From positions 434,001 through 498,000 of the forward strand of contig NZ_FTPO01000002.1 of NCBI RefSeq assembly GCF_900155915.1: DNA of 64,000 bases, read 5' to 3'. This DNA comes from Microbacterium sp. RU33B (GTDB lineage Bacteria > Actinomycetota > Actinomycetes > Actinomycetales > Microbacteriaceae). The notes beneath the pieces are model-generated. The model did not search any database. It was not told the DNA's origin and worked only from the letters and a program-made list of their open reading frames with translations. The translations under genes were made by a program, and so were the position numbers. Below are positions 45,230 through 52,871 of the stretch, piece after piece (within the stretch, counting starts at the first letter, position 1; each line of letters starts with the position of its first letter).

Positions 45230-46519
45230 CTACGCGGTGGCGTGGCGGCGGACGGTGAGGGCGAGCGTGCCCGCTGCGCACAGCGCCAGCGCTGCGCTCA
45301 GGAGCAGCGCAGGGTTCTCGCCGCCGGTCGCTGCGAGGGCGGCCGAACCCGAGCCCGCGGTGAACGCGTTCGCGCCCACGCCGGACGTGCCCGTCGTTCC
45401 CGGCCCCGCCGGGTTCCCCGGCGTTCCGGGGTCGATCGGCGTTCCGGGGTCGACCGGCGTGGCCGGGGTCGACGAGGTGCTGTCGCCGACGACCGAGATC
45501 GCGTTGCCGCTGAGCGTGATCGGCAGGGCGACCGGTGCGGCGAGCTGCGTTCCACCCGCGAGGGAGTCCTCACCCGACGTCATCGGCTCCGTGGACTCTT
45601 CCGCCGCGATGGGAGCGCGTGCGCCCTCCGACGAGCTGTCGCCGATCGCCGAGATCGCGTTTCCGGTGACCGTCACCGGCGCCGCGACGGGCGCGACCAC
45701 CTGAGTGCCGGAGAGGATGCCGTCGTCACCGTCGGTCGTCGCACTCGAGCCGGTGACCGCTGCGGCCGTGGCTGCCGGGGCGGCACCGCCCGCCGACGAG
45801 CTGTCGCCGAGGACGGAGATCGCGTTTCCCGTGGCGCTCACCGGCGCTGTGACGGGGGCGATGACCTGGGTGCCGGAGAGGACGCGGTCCTCCCCGTCCG
45901 TGGTCGCGCCCGGGCCGGTGGCCGGGGCCGGGCCGGTGGCCGGGGCCGAGGCATCCGGAACCCGAGACGGGGCGACCGCCGAGCTGCTGTCTCCCAGAAA
46001 CGAGACCGCGTTGCCCGTCAGCGTGATCGGCACGTCGACGGGGACGATCCCCTGCGTGCCCGACAGCACGCCGTCGGCACCCGTCGTCGAGGATGCGGTG
46101 GGAGCCGCGGGCGCGGGGGCCGCCGCGGGTGCGGCCGACTCGCTCGCACTGTCGCCGACCACCGACACGGCGTTGCCGCTGACGGTGATCGGAACGGCGA
46201 CCGAGACGATGCCCTGGGTGCCGGATGCCGCGGCATCCGCTCCGCTGGTCGTGACGGCCGGCGCAGCGGGTGCCGGGGCGGCGGGTGCCGGGGCGGCGGG
46301 TGCCGGGGCGGCCGCGGTCTCACTGGACGTGTCGCCCAGCAGCGAGATCGAGGTTCCGCTGATCGTGATCGGCAGGGCGACCTCGACGAGGGCCTGCGTC
46401 CCCGAGAGCAGGCCGCCCTCGCCGGTGGTCTCCGCCGCGTGGGCGGTGGTCGCGCCGAGCAGCGTGACGCCGCCGGCGATGAGCGTGCCCCACAGGGCGC
46501 GCGAGATGAAGGTGTTCAT
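45230..46519 (-). CDS. Secreted six-repeat chaplin-like protein with LAATG sortase signal
   Basis: The 429-residue protein has a signal peptide (about 1-28, ending AHA). Six repeats of about 29 residues follow, near 36-64, 95-123, 150-178, 213-241, 267-295 and 320-348, with the pattern LSGTQ-x3-PV-x2-PIT-x-SGNAIS-x2-GDSSS. Ala/Pro/Thr-rich linkers separate them. The C-terminus has LAATG (395-399), a hydrophobic helix and the tail RRHATA, a complete sortase signal of the LAxTG type. The repeat resembles the chaplin domain (GN..VPV..P...GN....G), but lacks its Asn/Cys end. In Streptomyces, long chaplins with LAxTG are anchored by class E sortases. I infer a wall-anchored hydrophobic surface coat. 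Role in a non-sporulating relative is unknown. Confidence 0.82.
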   Translation of the reverse strand: MNTFISRALWGTLIAGGVTLLGATTAHAAETTGEGGLLSGTQALVEVALPITISGTSISLLGDTSSETAAAPAPAAPAPAAPAPAAPAVTTSGADAAASGTQGIVSVAVPITVSGNAVSVVGDSASESAAPAAAPAPAAPTASSTTGADGVLSGTQGIVPVDVPITLTGNAVSFLGDSSSAVAPSRVPDASAPATGPAPATGPGATTDGEDRVLSGTQVIAPVTAPVSATGNAISVLGDSSSAGGAAPAATAAAVTGSSATTDGDDGILSGTQVVAPVAAPVTVTGNAISAIGDSSSEGARAPIAAEESTEPMTSGEDSLAGGTQLAAPVALPITLSGNAISVVGDSTSSTPATPVDPGTPIDPGTPGNPAGPGTTGTSGVGANAFTAGSGSAALAATGGENPALLLSAALALCAAGTLALTVRRHATA

Positions 46520-46570
46520 GATGATGTCTCCCGTTGAGTGAGTCGGATGGTGTGCGCGGCGCGCACGGAT

Positions 46571-46600
46571 GCTCGTGCCGCCCTATGGGCGGCTGCGAGC
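46571..46600 (-). terminator. Hairpin between the two secreted-protein genes
   Basis: gccgccc (46577-46583) and gggcggc (46587-46593) form a 7-bp stem with a 3-nt loop, extended outward by GCTCG/CGAGC. It lies 3 nt after the stop of the 303-aa gene, so the chaplin-like gene probably has its own promoter or receives reduced read-through. Confidence 0.5.
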
Positions 46601-46603
46601 GAC

Positions 46604-47515
46604 TCAGTCGGGAGAGACGTCGGTGGCGAAGAAGGGCGGTGGGGGTGCGTCATCGTCCGCCGCCCCTGCTCGACGCACCCAGGCACGGTGTGCGGCGAAG
46701 GGGAGGAGTCCGACGAGCGCCCAAGCGCCCGCGCCGATCCCGCCGGCGGAGGAGCCGACGAGGGAGGAGGGGCAGACCGCACCCCTCGGGTCTGTGGGGG
46801 CGTCGTCGCGGATGGGCGCGACGGCGGGTGCCCGGCCGGGGGCACCGGCGGTCGCGTGCGACGAGGGCCGTGCCGAGGCATCCGCCCGTGCGAATGCGGC
46901 GGCATCCGACGCTGCCAGCACGGGCGTCGGCGCGAGGCCGGCCGCTGCGCTGTTCGCGTCGGTGTCGGAGGGCCGGGGGGATCCGATCGCCGATGGCGTG
47001 GCGGAGAGCGCGCCGACGGAGGTGCGCAGGAGGTCGTCCGCGCTCGCCCCGACCGCCGAGACGGCGGCGTCGAGGCTCAGGCCGGTGACGACCTCCCCTA
47101 CGACGGGGACCCGCACCGCGAGCTCGACCACGGGCTGCGCGAGAGCGCCCACGACGCCGTTCGACACGGTCTGCTGCACGGGGGCCACGGCGACACCCGC
47201 GACGTCCCCCACCGTCTGCGTGACCGCCTGCACAGGCGCCTGCGCGGGCGCCGGAACAACCGCGACCACGGTCTCGACGATCGTGGTGGTCGCGGAGTCG
47301 ACCTCGGTGACGGTCGCGCCGACGAGTGACGTCGTGTCGTCGACGAGGTCTGTGACGGCACCCAGCAGTCCGCGTTCTTCTCCGTCGTCGGCATGCGCTG
47401 ACGCACCGCCGACTCCGACGAGCAGGGAGATCACCGCGCACGCGAATGCGACGCCGACGCCGATGAGGGCGAGGCGAGCGAGGGATGCGAACCCGCGCCA
47501 GGTGACGATCTCCAC
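46604..47515 (-). CDS. Secreted or membrane-anchored protein of unknown function, upstream of the chaplin-like gene
   Basis: The 303-residue product starts at GTG (GGGAG lies 7 nt upstream) with a hydrophobic signal or anchor helix (about residues 10-35, ending ASAHA), so it is exported. The following region is Val/Ala/Thr-rich with beta-propensity patches (TTTIVETVVAVVPAPAQAPV). Further on come an Ala/Ser/Asp-rich stretch, a single Cys-Pro, and a C-terminal hydrophobic segment (GAGAWALVGLLPFAAHRAW). I find no LPxTG-like motif. Being directly upstream of the chaplin-like gene on the same strand suggests a common surface role. The longer frame from 47638 is less likely. Confidence 0.65.
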   Translation of the reverse strand: MEIVTWRGFASLARLALIGVGVAFACAVISLLVGVGGASAHADDGEERGLLGAVTDLVDDTTSLVGATVTEVDSATTTIVETVVAVVPAPAQAPVQAVTQTVGDVAGVAVAPVQQTVSNGVVGALAQPVVELAVRVPVVGEVVTGLSLDAAVSAVGASADDLLRTSVGALSATPSAIGSPRPSDTDANSAAAGLAPTPVLAASDAAAFARADASARPSSHATAGAPGRAPAVAPIRDDAPTDPRGAVCPSSLVGSSAGGIGAGAWALVGLLPFAAHRAWVRRAGAADDDAPPPPFFATDVSPD

Positions 47516-48106
47516 GTTCTGCTCCCGAAATAGAAGAACGTTGACGCGCTCACGGAGGAGCGCCTGATGGGTGCCTGGACGTCCGACGCTAGCGATGACC
47601 GCTCGGTCTGTCCACCCCTCCCGCCGAAAGGGGGACACGGCAGGCCCCGCCTACGCGAGCGCGATCGCACCCCGGGAAGCAGCAGCCCGGAACCGCCTGC
47701 CTGTGCAAAACCCTGATGCACATCACAACCTTCAAGCCGGACTTCAACCACATCGCCATCCACAGCCTGTGCGAAGAAAAACAGCTGGTCGGCATGCCTA
47801 ATAATTTCTATATCAAGGAGTTCCACCGAAGTTGTCCACAGGTGTTGTTCACAGGGCGCACGGCGTTTCGCGCAGGCTCTCCACAACGTTATCCACAGGC
47901 TGACTTGCACCCCCGGAGGGCCTCTTCTAGCGTGGGCTCCGACCCGTCGAGGGTGACGCGCGACATCGCAGGGGAGCGGATGTCGGAGCCCGGTGTTCGG
48001 CTGGGCACGCACGAAGAACGCCGATGCTGAGGCATCCACGTCGTTCCGCGCCCGCACGCCCGACCGGGCACCCGCACGACCGAGACTTTCCTGGAGGACA
48101 TGCCGC
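47516..48106. other. 591-bp gene-free region upstream of dnaB
   Basis: Between the divergent secreted-protein gene and dnaB. It contains an AT-rich patch (about 47799-47815, CCTAATAATTTCTATAT) and the DnaA-box cluster at 47832-47897, both unusual for this GC-rich sequence. The 315-bp frame at 47716 has Cys/Arg-rich composition and no homology I recognise. It must hold promoters for dnaB and for the 303-aa gene. Confidence 0.7.
47832..47897 (+). promoter_or_regulatory. Cluster of DnaA-box-like sequences upstream of dnaB
   Basis: TTGTCCACA (47832-47840), TTGTTCACA (47845-47853), CTCTCCACA (47877-47885) and a perfect TTATCCACA (47889-47897), all in the same orientation. They suggest DnaA control of dnaB, or DnaA titration. 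Confidence 0.6.
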
Positions 48107-49483
48107 ATGTCGATCGCCGACATCTCCGAGGAACGTCTCGGCGGGCCGCGCCAGCCCGAGCGCACGCCCCCTCACGACCTCCTCGCCGAACAGAGCGCGC
48201 TGGGCGGGATGCTCCTGTCGAAGGATGCGGTCGCCGACGTCATCGAGACGCTGCGCGGGGTCGACTTCTACGTCCCCAAGCACGAGCTGATCTACGAAGC
48301 TATCCTGACCCTCTACTCGCACGGCGAGCCCACCGATGTGGTCGCGGTGACCGACGAGCTCATCAAGACGGGTGAGCTGCAGCGCGCGGGCGGTGCCGAC
48401 TACCTGCACACCCTGACCTCGATCGTCCCGACGGCGGCCAACGCCGGCTACTACGCGTCGATCGTGTCGGAGCGCGCGCTCCTGCGACGTCTCGTCGACG
48501 CCGGCACGCGCATCGTGCAGATGGGGTACTCCGGTCAGGGCGAGGCGCTCGATCTCGTCAACAACGCGCAGGCGGAGATCTATTCGGTCACCGGCACAGA
48601 GGCGACCGAGGACTACGTGCCGCTGACGATCGCCGTCGATGCCGCGGTCGACGAGATCGAGGCCGCCCGCGGCCGCGACGGCCAGATGACGGGCATCCCG
48701 ACCGGCTTCTCGGGTCTGGACCAGCTCACGAACGGTCTGCACCCCGGCCAGATGATCATCATCGCCGCGCGACCCGCCATGGGTAAGTCGACGCTCGCGC
48801 TGGACTTCGCGCGCACGGCGGCGATCAAGCACGACAAGCCGACGATCTTCTTCTCGCTCGAGATGGGGCGCAGCGAGATCGCCATGCGTCTGCTCTCGGC
48901 GGAGGGCTCCATCCCGCTGCAGTCGATGCGCAAGGGCATGCTCGACAACCGCGACTGGACGACGGTCGCCTCCACCCGCGGGCGCATCAACGACGCGCCG
49001 CTCTACATCGACGACAGCCCCAACATGACGCTGGTCGAGATCCGCGCGAAGTGCCGCCGCCTGAAGCAGCGCGTCGGGCTCAAGATGGTCGTGATCGACT
49101 ACCTCCAGCTCATGACCTCGGGCAAGCGCGTCGAGTCGCGTCAGCAAGAGGTCTCGGAGTTCTCGCGTGCGCTCAAGCTCCTCGCGAAGGAGCTCCAGGT
49201 GCCGGTCGTCGCGCTCTCGCAGCTGAACCGTGGTGCCGAGCAGCGCTCCGACAAGAAGCCGGCGCTCTCCGATCTGCGTGAATCGGGCTCGATCGAGCAG
49301 GATGCCGACATGGTCGTGCTCCTCCACCGCGAAGCCGCCTACGAGAAGGACTCCCCGCGCGCAGGCGAGGCCGACCTCATCGTGGCCAAGCACCGCAACG
49401 GCCCCACCGACACGATCACGGTGGCGTTCCAGGGCCACTTCTCGCGCTTCACCGACATGGCTCCGGGCGGGGACTTCGCCTGA
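48107..49483 (+). CDS. dnaB: Replicative DNA helicase DnaB
   Basis: The 458-residue RecA-fold hexameric helicase unwinds DNA ahead of the fork. The N-terminal domain is PHDLLAEQSALGGMLLSKD to about residue 150. The C-terminal ATPase has Walker A ARPAMGKSTLALDFA, motif H1a/Walker B MVVIDYLQLMTSG, and SQLNRGAEQRSDKKP. No intein is present, unlike in some actinobacteria. I chose ATG at 48107 because GGAGGA lies 8 nt upstream. The loader-like DciA is encoded at 13745. Confidence 0.97.
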   Translation: MSIADISEERLGGPRQPERTPPHDLLAEQSALGGMLLSKDAVADVIETLRGVDFYVPKHELIYEAILTLYSHGEPTDVVAVTDELIKTGELQRAGGADYLHTLTSIVPTAANAGYYASIVSERALLRRLVDAGTRIVQMGYSGQGEALDLVNNAQAEIYSVTGTEATEDYVPLTIAVDAAVDEIEAARGRDGQMTGIPTGFSGLDQLTNGLHPGQMIIIAARPAMGKSTLALDFARTAAIKHDKPTIFFSLEMGRSEIAMRLLSAEGSIPLQSMRKGMLDNRDWTTVASTRGRINDAPLYIDDSPNMTLVEIRAKCRRLKQRVGLKMVVIDYLQLMTSGKRVESRQQEVSEFSRALKLLAKELQVPVVALSQLNRGAEQRSDKKPALSDLRESGSIEQDADMVVLLHREAAYEKDSPRAGEADLIVAKHRNGPTDTITVAFQGHFSRFTDMAPGGDFA

Positions 49484-49864
49484 CGCGGCGGGCCGTCCAT
49501 TTAGAGGGAGACTCGTCCACGCGAGGCCCGGATAGATACTTCGAGCGCCGGCGAAGGCCTTTCGGCACACTTCTGCGATCGTGTCGTCGCCAGCGCATGT
49601 GTTGCGTTTGACGCACCCAACTGCGAATCCGCTACGGGCGGGTCTTGCGCGAACCCAGTTGCTCCGTGAGGGACGCGGGATCCTTGCTCGAGGTGGTTCG
49701 CGCGGCAGCGTCGCGGTGATCGACCGTTCTGCACGCAGGTCGACCTGCTTGCGGGCGCGAGCGGGCGCGGCCGCTGCGGGGCGGTAAGGCGCTGTCGTTG
49801 TCCCGTGATCAAAGTCGCACGGGCTATGGTTCGAACTGTCCGTTACCCAAAGGAGACGCTCATC
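49484..49864. other. Region without a recognisable gene
   Basis: About 380 bp after dnaB. I see no ORF with a credible start, no repeat and no RNA. Composition is still GC-rich. A GGAGA Shine-Dalgarno sequence near its end serves the next gene. This is the left boundary of the accessory stretch. Confidence 0.5.
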
Positions 49865-50356
49865 GTGATCGAAGAGTTGAGAAACCTCGCACGCGACCTC
49901 AACTCGGCGATTCAGAAGAACGCCGGGTTCCAAGCGTTGACCGCATCGCATCCGCCCGTTTGGTACGGGCGGATGCTGTCCGAGCTCACTCTCGCCGTCG
50001 AGGGGCTCGCTGTTGAACACCTATCGGCTCGCTACGGTGATCGAAAGGGCCAGGTCGTCGTGCTCACTGAGCATCTTGTGATCGAGTCGCTGGTCGCGAA
50101 AGCCAAGGATGACGACGCCGACTTCGTAACCAACGTTTACCCTCGGTCCTCACTCCAGTCGGTGCGCCTCGTCGCTCGAGGGAGTGTCTTTGAGCAGGAC
50201 GCGTTCGCCGAGTGGCCCGGCGCAGTCAGCCTGATCCTCAGGTATCAGGAGGCTGGACGGCTCGAGCTGCCGCTCGACGGGCCCGGTGAACCTGAAACCA
50301 TGCGCTCCCTCTACACCAGCCTTCGGAACGATCTCGCGTCTACAATCGAGCACTGA
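49865..50356 (+). CDS. Hypothetical protein, 163 aa
   Basis: I do not recognise a family. The protein starts at GTG 49865 (AAAGGAGA about 8 nt upstream), with the N-terminal MIEELRNLARDLNSAIQKNAG, and is a soluble mixed alpha/beta product. Conserved-looking segments are VVVLTEHLVIESLVAKAKDD and YPRSSLQSVRLVARGSVF. There are no membrane segments. It is the first of three plus-strand genes in the accessory stretch. A start at 49805 is possible but less supported. Confidence 0.7.
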   Translation: MIEELRNLARDLNSAIQKNAGFQALTASHPPVWYGRMLSELTLAVEGLAVEHLSARYGDRKGQVVVLTEHLVIESLVAKAKDDDADFVTNVYPRSSLQSVRLVARGSVFEQDAFAEWPGAVSLILRYQEAGRLELPLDGPGEPETMRSLYTSLRNDLASTIEH

Positions 50357-50402
50357 ACCACCGGCTGCGTGCCCAGGAGCGGGTGGGTCGTAGGCTCGAA
50401 AC

Positions 50403-50648
50403 GTGAACCCGAAAGTGCGTGGGTGGTTGGTTGCCGGGAGTGGACTCATTGCCCTCGTCGGGGCGATAGCGGCCGTCGTCTACTTCTTCCAACCGTGGCG
50501 CACCTGCGATTACGAAGACACGGCGGCGGGATGCGCAATGCTCCCCGGTGACGCAACCGTGATGGCTGTGGCAGTGGTCGTGACCCTCGTCGCAGTGGGC
50601 GCGTTCGTGTTCGCTCTCCTCGCCAGGGAGCGTCCTGCCGTTCGGTGA
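50403..50648 (+). CDS. Small two-helix membrane protein, 81 aa
   Basis: The product has two hydrophobic helices (about residues 7-29 and 52-73) joined by a polar loop containing two cysteines (TCDYEDTAAGC) that could form a disulphide outside the membrane. It ends with a short basic tail. No family recognised. The GTG start is at 50403, and its stop overlaps the next GTG (GTGA), so it is coupled to the gene at 50645. Confidence 0.65.
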   Translation: MNPKVRGWLVAGSGLIALVGAIAAVVYFFQPWRTCDYEDTAAGCAMLPGDATVMAVAVVVTLVAVGAFVFALLARERPAVR

Positions 50649-51109
50649 ACCACTGGCAACGTGCATGGGAGAGACGCATGCGCGAAGATCGTCGTGTGGG
50701 AAGTCAGCGAGCGCCAGAAGACCTCGCCGATCTCATCTGCGCTGAACTAGATCCGGTGATGACCGCAAACGGATTCCTTGCGGGCCAGTCGGGCGTCGGA
50801 GAGAAGATCGGAATCGTTTACTGCGCTCCGCACGACGAGTTTCGGCAACGATTTCCAGATCTGGCGCCGACGATCCAGTACGGGGATGAGGGGGCCTGTA
50901 CGGACCTGAACATTCAGGCAGGCTTTGGAGCAGACGCGAGGCTCGAAGACATCCGCTTCGACGGCGTCACCCTGGAGGATCTTCTCGCTGGCGAGGAAAC
51001 CGGCGATGCCAACGAGGCGCACGCGATCATGTCTTTGCCAGCGCACACCGGGGTCACTCGGTTGCGATCGCTGCTCGACGAACTGTTCACCCGGCACAAC
51101 GCGACCTGA
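50645..51109 (+). CDS. Hypothetical soluble protein, 154 aa
   Basis: The acidic soluble protein starts MNHWQRAWERRMREDRRVGS and contains DLADLICAELDPVMTANGFL and GIVYCAPHDEFRQRFPDL. I recognise no family. It is coupled to the small membrane protein gene upstream and may act with it. Nothing suggests toxin or nuclease motifs. Confidence 0.65.
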   Translation: MNHWQRAWERRMREDRRVGSQRAPEDLADLICAELDPVMTANGFLAGQSGVGEKIGIVYCAPHDEFRQRFPDLAPTIQYGDEGACTDLNIQAGFGADARLEDIRFDGVTLEDLLAGEETGDANEAHAIMSLPAHTGVTRLRSLLDELFTRHNAT

Positions 51110-51180
51110 ACATCTGAGGCGTTCGCGGGAGGACCGGCTTCTGACCGGCTCGCCTATCGTTTCGATTGCTCGGGGGTGCC

Positions 51181-51861
51181 TCATCCATAGATCAGATACG
51201 TACCGGGTTTATCTGGCTCGCGGAGCTCGAACTTCAGCTGCAGCTGCGCTTGGTCGAGCAGGTGAACCTGTCGCTCGAACTGTTCGTTCGTCACGAACAC
51301 GGTGCGCGCGAGTGCCCAGTCCTCGTCCATCCACGTCCTGATCGCGGTGAGAAGTCGGGCGTCCATGTTGGAGGAGACCCGGGACTTGCGGACCCAGAAG
51401 TAGACGACCGCGTCGACCTCCGCCCATCGTGGGTCCTCGGCCACGGCGGTGATCGTGGCGGTTGACGGGAAGATGTAGACGCAGCCGAGGCACTGGGTGC
51501 CGCCAGGGTCGAGCACCGTGTAGGTGAACGCTCGACGCTGCACGTGGCGTCGCTCCAGGTCGGCGAGATCTCGGCCGTTCGCCTCGACGGTGAAGTCGTC
51601 CTCCGGCCAGGAAGACTGCTCCCAAACCCGCAGATCAAGACGCGTCTCCATGACAGCCTCATGGTCACGCGCCGCGTCCGTGGCCAGGATGGGGCGCAAG
51701 AAGAACTCGTCGGTCCTCAGTCCGGCGGGGACACGGCGCTTGGGATCGGTTATCGACACACGTGTGTGCACCTCAGTCGCCTTTCCGGTGATCGTGCCAG
51801 TCGGATGCTGACCCGTTGTGGGCGTCACCGACCGAGGCCTACCGTCTTTGCGTCGCGACAT
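51181..51861 (-). CDS. Probable GNAT-fold protein
   Basis: The 226-residue protein has a polar N-terminal extension (Arg/Thr/Gly-rich, about 1-45), then a region resembling GNAT acetyltransferases: FFLRPILATDAARDHEAVMETRL, and FTYTVLDPGGTQCLGCVYIFPS, where the beta4-like strand ends. The usual RxxGxG/A acetyl-CoA loop is weak (WVRKSRVSSNMDARLL in that place), so enzymatic activity is uncertain. Convergent with the plus-strand trio. Confidence 0.6.
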   Translation of the reverse strand: MSRRKDGRPRSVTPTTGQHPTGTITGKATEVHTRVSITDPKRRVPAGLRTDEFFLRPILATDAARDHEAVMETRLDLRVWEQSSWPEDDFTVEANGRDLADLERRHVQRRAFTYTVLDPGGTQCLGCVYIFPSTATITAVAEDPRWAEVDAVVYFWVRKSRVSSNMDARLLTAIRTWMDEDWALARTVFVTNEQFERQVHLLDQAQLQLKFELREPDKPGTYLIYG

Positions 51862-51965
51862 GCATCAATTCTCCCGTCCGAGGCGAGCACCGGTCACCCA
51901 TGCCCTCGGGGACGCTTGCTCACGGACCCCCGATAGAGCGGATGCAACGGGTGACCAGTTCCGTC

Positions 51966-52571
51966 CTAAGGAAACGCTCGATCGCCGACCGCTCCCCGAG
52001 CCATTCGCAGGTTTTCGCAAGATGGCCCGTGCGCTCCAGGGCATTGAATGCGCCGTGACTTCACAGACTGACACTCACCGAGTTCGCGACGAGAACCAGT
52101 ACGACACAGCCCAAAGGCGACATACCAGAGCACGTCCGTGCGCCGCTGGACCAAAGCCCTGCGGACGGTCTCGGACGACTCTGACACTTCATCGCCGCGT
52201 TGCGGATTCCCGACCAGGTCGCCATCCACGCGCCCTCGCCCAGCCTTCCTCCGAAGCGCGGCGAACACAATGGCGAACACCAACACCACCGTCGCGGCCG
52301 CCAACAACCACGCCGTGGCAGAAAAGTCACCGATCCCGGGCCCGCAATGAATGAGCCACTGCACGATCAGCGCCAGACCAAGCGGAGCGCTGGCAGCACC
52401 CAACAGATACCCGGCCCAGCGGGGAACGCTGCGCCCGTAGTCGACACGCCAACCACCCGCCGCAACATTCCAACGCGTGAACAACTGCGTGAACCAGTCC
52501 CCAAAAAGGAGGAAGCCGATTCCGAACAGAACAAGAAAGGAGGGGAACAAGGGCCCGCTTACGCAGGACAC
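51966..52571 (-). CDS. Membrane protein of unknown function, probable C-terminal frameshift
   Basis: In frame, this is 201 residues starting at GTG with three hydrophobic segments (LFPSFLVLFGIGFLLFGDW, GYLLGAASAPLGLALIVQW, AWLLAAATVVLVFAIVFAAL). A fourth begins at DVLWYVAFGL. After that point the frame turns Arg/Cys-rich and unlike a protein, whereas the adjacent frame reads a clean helix end, VVLVLVANSVSVSL, and stops at 52061. One extra base near 52110 would explain this. If so, the intact protein is about 170 residues with four helices. Family unknown. Confidence 0.55.
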   Translation of the reverse strand: MSCVSGPLFPSFLVLFGIGFLLFGDWFTQLFTRWNVAAGGWRVDYGRSVPRWAGYLLGAASAPLGLALIVQWLIHCGPGIGDFSATAWLLAAATVVLVFAIVFAALRRKAGRGRVDGDLVGNPQRGDEVSESSETVRRALVQRRTDVLWYVAFGLCRTGSRRELGECQSVKSRRIQCPGAHGPSCENLRMARGAVGDRAFP

Positions 52572-52790
52572 ACATCACCTGACCTCAGAAGTAGTCGACG
52601 TTCACGCCTATCGTGAATCCTGAGCCGGCGCGGAGAACGCCGCGACCAGCCCCGGTCACTGCAATGCGGTGCCTCAAGAATCATCACTTTAGACGCCGCG
52701 GCAACGGCCCGAGGGCGAGAATTCCGATGCTCGGGCCCTCCCCTCCCGGGCGCTGCGCGGTGAAGGTTCGTCATGGAGTGATGCCACCGA

Positions 52791-52826
52791 TGGACTATGC
52801 CGATCGCGCGCGACCGGCATAGTCCA
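52791..52826. repeat. Perfect 12-bp inverted repeat
   Basis: tggactatgccg (52791-52802) and cggcatagtcca (52815-52826) with a 12-nt loop. It lies in the 300-bp gap between the membrane protein gene and the stop of the DUF3800 gene, so it could terminate the minus-strand DUF3800 transcript. The rest of the gap holds nothing I recognise. Confidence 0.6.
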
Positions 52827-52871
52827 TTCACCGACCACGCCCGCGGAGATGGAATTGATTAATGAGGTCGT

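Noticed and set aside
47716..48030. 104-codon frame upstream of dnaB
   Set aside because: Contains translated DnaA boxes and Cys/Arg-rich sequence; no ribosome site.
48107..49483. Intein in DnaB
   Set aside because: Walker A and neighbouring motifs are contiguous and the length is normal (458 residues).
52200..52616. 138-codon plus-strand frame opposite the four-helix membrane protein
   Set aside because: Arg/Pro/Gln-rich low-complexity shadow; the minus strand has clear membrane helices.
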